This document shows positions 4,648 through 11,333 of a stretch of 11,333 nucleotides of DNA, piece by piece; within the stretch, counting starts at the first letter, position 1; every line of letters starts with the position of its first letter. The DNA comes from an uncultured Pseudomonadota bacterium. Lineage in GTDB: Bacteria; Pseudomonadota; Gammaproteobacteria; Burkholderiales; Methylophilaceae. The notes beneath the pieces are model-generated. The model saw only the letters and a program-made list of their open reading frames with translations. It did not search any database and was not told the origin of the DNA. The stretch is from positions 1-11,333 of the forward strand of contig CAINWC010000217.1 of NCBI GenBank assembly GCA_903854305.1, written 5' to 3'. The position numbers and the translations under genes are program-made.

Positions 4648-7326
4648 ATGGGTCAGCACCATCTCAAGCCACTTTTTGCACCTAACTCTGTTGCAGTATT
4701 TGGGGCCAGTGACCGTATTGATTCCGTTGGGCAAATCGTTTTTCAAAACATGCTGCAAAGTGGTTATCACGGCGCACTTTATCCCATTAATCCTAGTCAT
4801 ACCGAGGTACAAGGCTGTAAAGCTTATGCTTCAATCTCCGAAATCCCTGAGCCAGTTGAACTTGCTGTCATTGCTACCCCGGCGCATACCGTGCCGGATA
4901 TTATCGAAGAGTGTGGCAAACACGGCGTTAAATCGGCGGTTATTATCACCGCTGGTTTTGGTGAGGCTGGCGCTGTGGGTAAGGCGTTAGAACGCGCTAC
5001 GCTGGAGAATGCGCAGCATTATGGCATTCGTCTGATTGGGCCAAATTGTTTAGGTGTAATGCGTCCAGACATTGGCCTGAATGCCACTTTTAATAATGGC
5101 AGTGCTGCTGCTGGTAATCTTGCTTTTGTGTCGCAATCTGGTGCTTTATGTACGGCGATTTTAGACTGGGCAAAAACGAATGACATCGGCTTTTCCAGTG
5201 TTGTTTCGATGGGTGCGTCAGTCGATGTGGATTTTGGTGAGGTGATCGACTACTTAATATCGGATCCCAAAACCCATAGCATCCTGCTTTATATTGAAGG
5301 TATTCATAACGCACGTAGTTTTATGAGTTCGATTCGTGCGGCAGCGCGCATTAAACCGGTGATCCTGGTTAAAGTAGGGCGTCATGCTGCGGCTTCTAAA
5401 GCGGCAATGTCGCATACCGCTTCGTTAGTCGGTTCGGATGATGCGTTTGATGCCGCTGTGCGCCGTGCTGGTGTGGTGCGCGTACAAACAATTACGCAAC
5501 TATTCTCAGCGGCTAAAGCGCTTTCTTGCGGCTTTAACCCTACTGGTAATCGGTTGGCGATTGTCACTAATGGCGGCGGTCCTGGCGTGATGGCCACAGA
5601 TTGCGCGGTAGATTTAGGTTTGGTGATGGCGACGCTGTCCGATAGCACCATTGAAAAACTTAATTTGGTATTGCCTGCCACTTGGTCGCATAGTAATCCT
5701 GTGGATATTATTGGCGATGCTCAAGCAGATCGTTTTCATCATGCCGTAAAAGCTTGTTTAGAAGACCCTAATGTGGATGGCGTATTAACGATACTGACGC
5801 CGCAAGCCATGACCAAGCCTTTGGAGGCGGCTAATGCGGTGATTGCGCTTTCAAATCAATTCAGCAAGCCGCTGCTTACTTCTTGGATGGGCGGCGGGCA
5901 AGTGGAAGCCTCTCGTGCTGCATTCAGTCATGCAAAAAAACCGACTTTCCGTACGCCAGAGCCAGCGGTAGAAGTTTTTTCTTATTTAAGCGCTTATCAT
6001 AAAAACCAGAAGTTCTTGATGCAGATGCCCGGGCCGTTGTCACATCATCTTGAGCCAGATGTGGAAGGCGCGAACATGATTATTGAAGGGGCTTTACAGG
6101 AAAAACGCAAAATATTAACCGAGATGGAATCTAAAGCGCTGTTGGCGGCTTTTCATATTCCAGTCGCGCAAACAATGGTGGCGCGTTCGCCTAATGAGGC
6201 CTTGTTGATTGCCCAGCAATTAGGCTTTCCGGTCGCGATGAAGGTGAACTCTCCCGACATTACGCATAAGTCTGACTCAGGTGGTGTGCTGCTTAATTTG
6301 GTTAACGCACAGGCCGTTCGTGGTGCGTACCATGAGATTATCAACAACGTTAAACAAAGCCGCCCTGACGCAAAGGTCGATGGCATATCAATCCAGCCCA
6401 TGATTGTAAAACCAAACGGACGTGAGTTGATGGTTGGTGTCACGAATGACCCAGTGTTTGGCCCAGTCATCACCTTTGGTGCAGGTGGCACTACGGTAGA
6501 AATTGTGGGTGATCGATCTGTATCGCTGCCCCCACTTAATACTTTTTTGGTGAAGGATATGATACAAAGCACACATATCTCCAAAATGTTAGGCGCTTTC
6601 AGACACATGCCAGCCGCTAATATTGATGCGCTTGAAAGCGTATTGCTGCGCGTATCTGAAATGGTGTGCGAACTGCCTATGATGATGGAAATGGACATCA
6701 ATCCGCTGATACTGGATGAGAATGGTGTGTTAGCAGCCGATGCACGTGTTGTCGTTGAGCTTCGTTCGCCAAGTGCAGACCGTTATTCTCACATGGCGAT
6801 TTACCCGTATCCAACGCATTTAGTGCGTTATTGGCAGCGCGCAGATGGTACCGATGTAGTGATTCGGCCAATTCGTCCGGAAGATGCAGAGCTTACGCAG
6901 GAATTTGTGCGAAATTTATCTGAAGAATCACGCTATTTCCGCTACATGAACAGCTTTCAGGAGCTTAGCGAGTCAATGCTGGTGCGCTTTACGCAGATTG
7001 ATTACAGTCGTGAGATGGCACTTATTGCCGTTTTAAATGAGCAGGAAAAAGAAGTCGAGTTAGGTGTTACCCGTTATGCGATTAATCCAGATGGCGAAAG
7101 CTGCGAGTTTGCATTGGTGGTTGCCGATAGTATGCGTGGCACTGGGCTGGGCCTAAAACTCATGGTGGCCTTGATGGATGCCGCACGGTCTAAAGGCTTG
7201 AAGATCATGGAAGGTGAAGTCCTTAAAAACAATGTCAGTATGCTTAAGTTGATGAGGCGCCTAGGTTTCACCATTGAATCTAGCCATGAAGACGAAAGTA
7301 TTAAAATTATCCGCAAAGTATTATAA
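4648..7326 (+). CDS. pat: Pat-type protein lysine acetyltransferase (acyl-CoA synthetase-like + GNAT), 892 aa
   Basis: A GNAT enzyme that should transfer acetyl from acetyl-CoA to lysines of target proteins; in enterics Pat (PatZ/YfiQ, about 886 aa) inactivates acetyl-CoA synthetase. Domains in order: CoA-binding Rossmann domain (VAVFGAS at 15-21, GPNCLG from 131); succinyl-CoA-ligase-like domain (SQSGAL from 162, with a SHTASLVG segment containing His256); ATP-grasp domain about 490-705 (Lys532, THKSDSGGV from 539, GAGGTTVEIVGD); and GNAT about 735-892, with the acetyl-CoA loop RGTGLGL starting at Arg830. His256 sits where NDP-forming acyl-CoA synthetases keep their phosphorylated His. Enterobacterial Pat is reported to lack it. 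The start ATG gives the usual N-terminus, but no clear Shine-Dalgarno precedes it. The deacetylase gene follows after 10 bp, which suggests one transcript. Confidence 0.9.
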   Translation: MGQHHLKPLFAPNSVAVFGASDRIDSVGQIVFQNMLQSGYHGALYPINPSHTEVQGCKAYASISEIPEPVELAVIATPAHTVPDIIEECGKHGVKSAVIITAGFGEAGAVGKALERATLENAQHYGIRLIGPNCLGVMRPDIGLNATFNNGSAAAGNLAFVSQSGALCTAILDWAKTNDIGFSSVVSMGASVDVDFGEVIDYLISDPKTHSILLYIEGIHNARSFMSSIRAAARIKPVILVKVGRHAAASKAAMSHTASLVGSDDAFDAAVRRAGVVRVQTITQLFSAAKALSCGFNPTGNRLAIVTNGGGPGVMATDCAVDLGLVMATLSDSTIEKLNLVLPATWSHSNPVDIIGDAQADRFHHAVKACLEDPNVDGVLTILTPQAMTKPLEAANAVIALSNQFSKPLLTSWMGGGQVEASRAAFSHAKKPTFRTPEPAVEVFSYLSAYHKNQKFLMQMPGPLSHHLEPDVEGANMIIEGALQEKRKILTEMESKALLAAFHIPVAQTMVARSPNEALLIAQQLGFPVAMKVNSPDITHKSDSGGVLLNLVNAQAVRGAYHEIINNVKQSRPDAKVDGISIQPMIVKPNGRELMVGVTNDPVFGPVITFGAGGTTVEIVGDRSVSLPPLNTFLVKDMIQSTHISKMLGAFRHMPAANIDALESVLLRVSEMVCELPMMMEMDINPLILDENGVLAADARVVVELRSPSADRYSHMAIYPYPTHLVRYWQRADGTDVVIRPIRPEDAELTQEFVRNLSEESRYFRYMNSFQELSESMLVRFTQIDYSREMALIAVLNEQEKEVELGVTRYAINPDGESCEFALVVADSMRGTGLGLKLMVALMDAARSKGLKIMEGEVLKNNVSMLKLMRRLGFTIESSHEDESIKIIRKVL

Positions 7327-7336
7327 ACAGGCCAAC

Positions 7337-8260
7337 ATGCATACCGCCTATATTACGCATCCGGAATTTCTCAAGCATGATATGGGCGCGGATCACCCTG
7401 AATGTCCAGCGCGGATTCATGCCATTCAAGATCAGCTGATTGCCTCAGGTTTGTTCGATTATCTTACACACTATGAAGCGCCCAAAGCCACTAGACACGA
7501 CCTTGCGCGTGTTCATGCCACTGAATATATTGATACGGTATTCAGTAAATCACCTGAATCAGGGCTTATTGACCTGGATGGTGATACCGCAATGAATCCT
7601 TTTACGTTAAACGCTGCCTTGCATGCGGTAGGCGCAGTGATTAAGGGGGTTGATTTAGTCATGTCAGGGAAAATGGAAACTGCTTTTTGTAACATTCGTC
7701 CACCAGGACACCATGCTGGGCGGGCAAGTGCATCAGGGTTCTGTATTTTTAACAACATTGCAGTCGCCGCTGCATACGCGCTTGAACAGCATGGTTTGCA
7801 GCGCATCGCTATCGCCGATTTTGATGTGCATCATGGCGAGGGCACCGAAGATATTTTTCACGATGATCCGCGCGTGATGTTGTGTTCAACGTTTCAGCAT
7901 CCCTATTACCCATTCTGCGGCGCAGATAGCGGCAATGACCACGTCATCAATGTGCCGCTTGCGGCAAAAAGCACGGGTGAAGCGTTTCGTACCGCAGTTA
8001 CCGAGCAATGGTTGCCTGCCTTAGAACGTTTCCAGCCACAGTTAATCCTAATTTCGGCTGGGTTCGATGCGCATTGGGAAGATGATATGGGCGGATTAGC
8101 ATTAAGAGAAAACGATTACTTTTGGGTGACAGAAACGCTAAAAGAGGTTGCCAAGCGCCACGCAAACGGCCGCATCGTTTCTGCACTTGAGGGCGGTTAT
8201 TCCCTACATGCGCTAGGGCGCAGTGTGATGAACCACATTAAAAGTCTCAGTGAACTTTGA
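7337..8260 (+). CDS. HDAC-family zinc-dependent deacetylase, 307 aa
   Basis: Bacterial member of the arginase/HDAC fold (class II-like, HDAH/acetylpolyamine amidohydrolase group), cytoplasmic. The catalytic set is complete: RPPGHHA with His125-His126 as the general acid/base pair, DFDVHHGEGT with zinc ligands Asp163 and His165, AGFDAH with zinc ligand Asp244, and EGGYS with transition-state Tyr288. The HPECPARI motif near residue 20 is typical of the family. I choose ATG 7337 (MHTAYITHPEF), which has CAGG five bases upstream. An upstream in-frame ATG at 7274 lies inside pat and would add 21 residues that only shadow its C-terminus. The neighbour upstream is the Pat acetyltransferase, so protein deacetylation is the likeliest role. 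Polyamine or other small amide substrates remain possible. Confidence 0.9.
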   Translation: MHTAYITHPEFLKHDMGADHPECPARIHAIQDQLIASGLFDYLTHYEAPKATRHDLARVHATEYIDTVFSKSPESGLIDLDGDTAMNPFTLNAALHAVGAVIKGVDLVMSGKMETAFCNIRPPGHHAGRASASGFCIFNNIAVAAAYALEQHGLQRIAIADFDVHHGEGTEDIFHDDPRVMLCSTFQHPYYPFCGADSGNDHVINVPLAAKSTGEAFRTAVTEQWLPALERFQPQLILISAGFDAHWEDDMGGLALRENDYFWVTETLKEVAKRHANGRIVSALEGGYSLHALGRSVMNHIKSLSEL

Positions 8261-8268
8261 GTGCTTTT
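8240..8268 (+). terminator. weak terminator-like hairpin at the end of the pat-deacetylase unit
   Basis: AAAAG (8240-8244) pairs with CTTTT (8264-8268), and CTCA pairs with TGAG inside it, separated by a small asymmetric bulge. The stem spans the deacetylase stop codon. The stem is AT-rich and has only a short T-rich tail, so it would be inefficient. Confidence 0.25.
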
Positions 8269-8698
8269 GCTTTGTAGTATTTTGATTGAGCGCCACGAGG
8301 TATTGACAGCTAGAGGCAAGGCTTCAGTACACGTGAATCTATACAAGTAAAAAAGGAGGATTCGCATTCTGTCATTTTATTGACGAACCACCCTTCATAA
8401 AATCACCCAATAACCGTTAATGGTGTTGTCAACTTTACATACAATCGCTTGCTTCAACTGAATTAAACTTTTGCAATCTAATCATTGCATCAATAAAACC
8501 TCTGTTCAAATTAAATGTTTATTCACTTAAATACGCGGATAAATCAATATTTGATGGCTTAAATATCTGAAATAGTCATGGGCATTAGATCAGGTAATTA
8601 GAGGTTAAATCACGCGGTTGTTTCACGCTTTGCAATGATCAATCTCGCTTCACAATAAACACTAAGTCGAAATGACTTAATTAAAAAGGTCATGGAAG
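8269..8698. other. 430-bp intergenic region, no gene found
   Basis: The stretch is AT-rich with many stops in all frames. It contains an isolated strong ribosome-site-like AAGGAGG at 8353-8359, which leads only to a five-codon frame. It also has a TTGACA at 8303-8308 without a matching -10 box and a small palindrome TGCAAT/ATTGCA at 8472-8489. It may hold the promoter of the next gene or a small RNA, but I cannot place either. Confidence 0.5.
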
Positions 8699-9481
8699 AT
8701 GAATGCAAAAAATATAACGCCCTGCTTAAGCAGGCTTTCATTACATTTAGCTTTAGTTTTATATGCAATATCATTACCCATTAATGCAAATGCAGCCTCT
8801 GCTGACGAAATTCAAGTTTACGATGATGCGATTAATGCGCCAGGCGAACTCAATGTAGATGTGCATATGAATTATGTTGTTTCTGGCATTAAAGATAGTA
8901 CATACCCAAAAGAGATTCCAGCACATCACGACTTTCGCATTACCCCAGAATTTGGTTATGGGCTCACTAAAAACCTGGAGGCAGGATTGTATTTACCCGT
9001 AATACGTTCTGGCAATGGTGATTGGTATTTAGAAGGCGCTAAGTTGCGACTGAAATATCTAGCCGACCATGAAAAAACAGGCCTGTATTTGGGGATGAAC
9101 TTTGAGTTGGGTAAAGTTTCACATAGAACTGCAGAACAGAACTGGAACCTTGAAGCGCGACCTATTGTTGGTTATAAAACTGAAGCGTGGAATCTAACGG
9201 TTAATCCTATTCTTGGTTTCGCAGTATCAGGTAATGACCATACCCCCACTTTCGAACCAGCCTTTAAGATTAGTCATAAACTTACGGATAAAACCTGGAT
9301 AAGTTTGGAGAATTATTCTGATTTTGGCCCTGTAGATCAAATGCGTAGCCATGTTCAAGAAACCTACTTAACCGCTGATACTGAGGTGTTTGGTCACGAG
9401 CTGAATGTTGGGGTAGGTCATGGTTGGACTCAGGAAGCAAATGACTGGACGCTGAAAGCAATCTTTAATATACCGCTTTAA
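8699..9481 (+). CDS. exported beta-barrel-like outer-membrane protein of unknown role, 260 aa
   Basis: The ATG at 8699 has AAGG at 8686-8689 nine bases upstream. Residues 1-32 form a Sec signal peptide: a basic start, the hydrophobic core LSLHLALVLYAISL, and a likely cut after ANA (Ala32). The mature part has alternating polar/aromatic strands separated by turns, for example FRITPEFGYGLTKNLEAGLY, TGLYLGMNFELG, WNLTVNPILGFAVSG and ELNVGVGHGW. It ends in an amphipathic strand WTLKAIFNIPL. This is the look of a 10-12-strand outer-membrane barrel, similar in style to proteins annotated as putative transporters of the phenol MetA-pathway type. That family link is only an impression. The gene stands 57 bp before the chemoreceptor gene and may be co-transcribed with it. 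Confidence 0.65.
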   Translation: MNAKNITPCLSRLSLHLALVLYAISLPINANAASADEIQVYDDAINAPGELNVDVHMNYVVSGIKDSTYPKEIPAHHDFRITPEFGYGLTKNLEAGLYLPVIRSGNGDWYLEGAKLRLKYLADHEKTGLYLGMNFELGKVSHRTAEQNWNLEARPIVGYKTEAWNLTVNPILGFAVSGNDHTPTFEPAFKISHKLTDKTWISLENYSDFGPVDQMRSHVQETYLTADTEVFGHELNVGVGHGWTQEANDWTLKAIFNIPL

Positions 9482-9538
9482 ATTGAGCAGCAAAAATATT
9501 TAGGTGAAGTAGATAACCCAAGAAAAGGTGGTGTTTAA

Positions 9539-11333
9539 ATGAATAATAGATATAGTTTACGACGTTCAATAATAGCTAGCGCTTTGATATTTTTAGGTAT
9601 TGTTACTTTATCTATATTTGTTAACAAATATCTTACGAATGAAGTTGAACAGATTAATAATCAAGCAAATTTGTTGGCAAGAGGCCAGTTTGCGGTTCAT
9701 CAGGTGCAATTTCATACGGTGCAAATTCAACAATTTCTCACTGACGTTAGCGCAACGGGTGACCGAGATGGTTTTGAGGACGCATCCAAAAACTTTATCG
9801 CGGCAAATGTCCTGCTAGATGAAATGTCGAAGGACTTTCCGCTGTTGGCTAGTAACTTAAGCGAGGTCCGTAGCAGCTTAATATCGTTTCACGAAATAGG
9901 TAAGAAAATGGCGGAAATCTATATCGCCAAAGGTAAAGAAGCTGGGAACCTCGTCATGAAAACCCCTGAGACGGGATTTGATGATAAATCTTTAGCGGTG
10001 GTGACTGCGCTAGATAAAATTACCCTTATGCTTGATAAGCAAGTTGCAGAAATAAACCAACTTAGAGATCAGAAAATATTAAACTTGAGCTGGGCAATCT
10101 TGTTGTCAAATATCATGACCTTTTTGCTGACGGTGTTTATCTTGTACAGAATGGGGCGAAAATTAATGACCATTTTGGGCGGTGAACCCGTGGATGCACT
10201 GGACGTTGCTAAAAAAATATCTGATGGCTTGTTTGAAAATTTGATAGTAGCTGATAAATACGATTCAAAAGATAAAACAACAACGGTCATCAGCGCAATC
10301 CAATCAGCTGGTGCGGCACTCATTGAAATAGACAGTGAAATGTCGCGCATGGAGCACGAACACTTGCAGGGTAACATTGATGCCAATATCGATATCACCA
10401 AGTTTCATGGGGCATACCGTGAGATGGCGGTTGGTATCAACCGTATGGTGGAAAATCATATTGAAGTGATGAAAAAGTCAACAAACTGTATTGTTGAACT
10501 GGGTAATGGCAACTTTGAAGCTAAACTTGAACAATTTCCGGGCAAGCTGTCGTTAGTGAATGATGGTGTTGAAGGCATGCGTTTTAATGTAAAAACTTTG
10601 GTGAATGACATCCGTCATATGTCGGAAGAGCATGAAAAAGGCAATATCAGTTTCATGATAGATCCAGCCAAGTTTACTGGGGATTATCGTTTAATGGCTG
10701 AAGGCGTGAATGCTATGGTCAATGAATATATTGACGAAAATAAGACGGTAATGAGTGTGATTGAGCAGTTTGGTAACGGTGAGTTCTCAGCAACGATTAA
10801 AGAGTACCCTGGTGAAAAAGCATTCATCAATAAGGGTGTCAATAGAATCAGCGGAAGCTTGAAATCAATTATTGATTCTATTCACTGGGTGAGTAATGAA
10901 CACAAACTAGGCGCTATTGACATGAATTTGCATGCGCATATGTTTAAAGGTGATTTTGGTAAGCTAGCCAACAGCGTTAACGATATGATCGCTGGCTTGT
11001 TGGAAATGAACCAAAAGTCGATGGCCGTGGTAAAGCAGTTTGGAGAGGGTGATTTTGATGCGCCTTTTGAGCGATTCCCAGGTAAAAAAGCCGAACTTAA
11101 TGACACGGTCGAAGAGATCCGTACTCATCTCAAGCAGTTAAATGAAGATACGCAAATGCTTGCCAATGCGGCCCGTGAAGGCAGAGTTTCTGTACGTGCG
11201 GATGTTACTAGGCATCTTGGCGACTTCCGCAAGATCGTAGAAGGCGTGAACGAGACGCTGGAAATGATCGTAGGCCCAATCGCCACCGTCAAAGTCGCAG
11301 TAGAAACCATTAGCACCGCAGCCAAAGAGATCG
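9539..11333 (+). CDS. methyl-accepting chemotaxis protein with poly-HAMP array (3' end outside window)
   Basis: The frame is open from ATG 9539 through the window end, giving 598 codons and no stop. AAGG at 9525-9528 serves as ribosome site. Layout: membrane segment 1 at residues 10-29 (SIIASALIFLGIVTLSIFVN); a mostly helical periplasmic sensor domain at about 30-180 with no family I can name (four-helix-bundle type likely); membrane segment 2 at 181-203 (LNLSWAILLSNIMTFLLTVF onward); and a juxtamembrane HAMP domain at about 206-260 (ILGGEPVDALDVAKKISDG). Then comes a tandem array of HAMP-like units at 270-575. The last visible part, GPIATVKVAVETISTAAKEI, is the usual entrance to the methyl-accepting signalling hairpin, which must lie beyond the window. 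It should signal to CheA/CheW; the ligand is unknown. Confidence 0.88.
   Translation, partial: MNNRYSLRRSIIASALIFLGIVTLSIFVNKYLTNEVEQINNQANLLARGQFAVHQVQFHTVQIQQFLTDVSATGDRDGFEDASKNFIAANVLLDEMSKDFPLLASNLSEVRSSLISFHEIGKKMAEIYIAKGKEAGNLVMKTPETGFDDKSLAVVTALDKITLMLDKQVAEINQLRDQKILNLSWAILLSNIMTFLLTVFILYRMGRKLMTILGGEPVDALDVAKKISDGLFENLIVADKYDSKDKTTTVISAIQSAGAALIEIDSEMSRMEHEHLQGNIDANIDITKFHGAYREMAVGINRMVENHIEVMKKSTNCIVELGNGNFEAKLEQFPGKLSLVNDGVEGMRFNVKTLVNDIRHMSEEHEKGNISFMIDPAKFTGDYRLMAEGVNAMVNEYIDENKTVMSVIEQFGNGEFSATIKEYPGEKAFINKGVNRISGSLKSIIDSIHWVSNEHKLGAIDMNLHAHMFKGDFGKLANSVNDMIAGLLEMNQKSMAVVKQFGEGDFDAPFERFPGKKAELNDTVEEIRTHLKQLNEDTQMLANAAREGRVSVRADVTRHLGDFRKIVEGVNETLEMIVGPIATVKVAVETISTAAKEI
10370..11260 (+). 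repeat. tandem HAMP-like units with exact 270-bp (90-residue) period
   Basis: Within the chemoreceptor, type-A units begin at Gly278, Gly368, Gly458 and Gly548, each followed by a pattern like (K/x)F.G(D/A)(Y/F)...(M/L)A.(G/S)(V/I)N.M. Type-B units begin at Gly324, Gly414 and Gly504 (preceded by GNG or GEG), each with F.A.....(F/Y)PG......N..V..(M/I). A and B alternate at 46 and 44 residues, so the A-plus-B pair is exactly 90 residues three times running. DNA identity between copies is low, so the duplication is old and constrained at the protein level. Confidence 0.85.

Noticed and set aside
4676..4990. 104-codon plus-strand open frame inside the start of pat
   Set aside because: It is a +1-type shadow of the CoA-binding domain coding region with no ribosome site or recognisable motif.
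6153..6701. 182-codon minus-strand open frame inside pat
   Set aside because: It is fully contained in the ATP-grasp coding region of pat and its composition is Ser/Thr/Pro-rich, as expected of an antisense shadow.
7274..7336. Upstream in-frame ATG giving the deacetylase 21 extra residues
   Set aside because: The extension overlaps the pat C-terminus, lacks a ribosome site, and the family N-terminus begins naturally at ATG 7337.
9485..9520. Possible sigma-28 flagellar promoter before the chemoreceptor (GTAGATAA at 9509-9516)
   Set aside because: The -10-like match is partial and no TAAA lies at the required 15-base distance, so the support is inadequate.
9600..9818. 72-codon open frame inside the chemoreceptor gene
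   Set aside because: It is out of frame with the clear membrane segment and periplasmic domain of the long chemoreceptor frame; a shadow.

Overview
The window reads as a chromosomal stretch of a moderately AT-rich Gram-negative bacterium. Two beta-barrel-type outer-membrane proteins (one broken), a two-membrane-segment chemoreceptor and proteobacterial-style Pat and YccF proteins support this. A betaproteobacterial methylotroph such as a Methylophilaceae member is my best guess, but that is an impression and not a demonstrated placement.

Left part (1-1575): a tightly packed, decayed gene row. The 3' end of an unrecognised gene is followed by a small membrane protein, joined by a TAAATG junction. 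A second TAAATG junction leads into a third reading frame that stops after 25 codons. Directly behind it, in another frame, lies the 3' part of an outer-membrane beta-barrel gene without its start. This looks like a deletion junction. A YccF-family inner-membrane protein follows, preceded by a perfect 11-bp inverted repeat.

Middle part (about 1690-4375): an accessory patch. It holds an ISL3-family transposase gene, then a two-gene toxin-antitoxin module (RHH plus DUF433-like antitoxin, DUF5615 PIN-like toxin) behind a near-consensus sigma-70 promoter that contains a palindromic operator. Last comes an orphan sequence resembling an ISL3-type terminal repeat, together with a degenerate direct copy.

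Right part (4648-8260): a two-gene unit for reversible protein lysine acylation. It encodes an 892-residue Pat-type acetyltransferase (NDP-forming acyl-CoA synthetase-like domains plus C-terminal GNAT) and, 10 bp later, a zinc-dependent HDAC-family deacetylase with its catalytic residues intact. One enzyme would add acetyl groups and the other remove them.

Far right (8699-11333): an exported beta-barrel-like protein of unknown role, then the first 598 codons of a methyl-accepting chemotaxis protein that runs off the window. Its cytoplasmic part is a poly-HAMP array with an exact 90-residue period, the most striking structural feature here.

No rRNA, tRNA or CRISPR array was seen.
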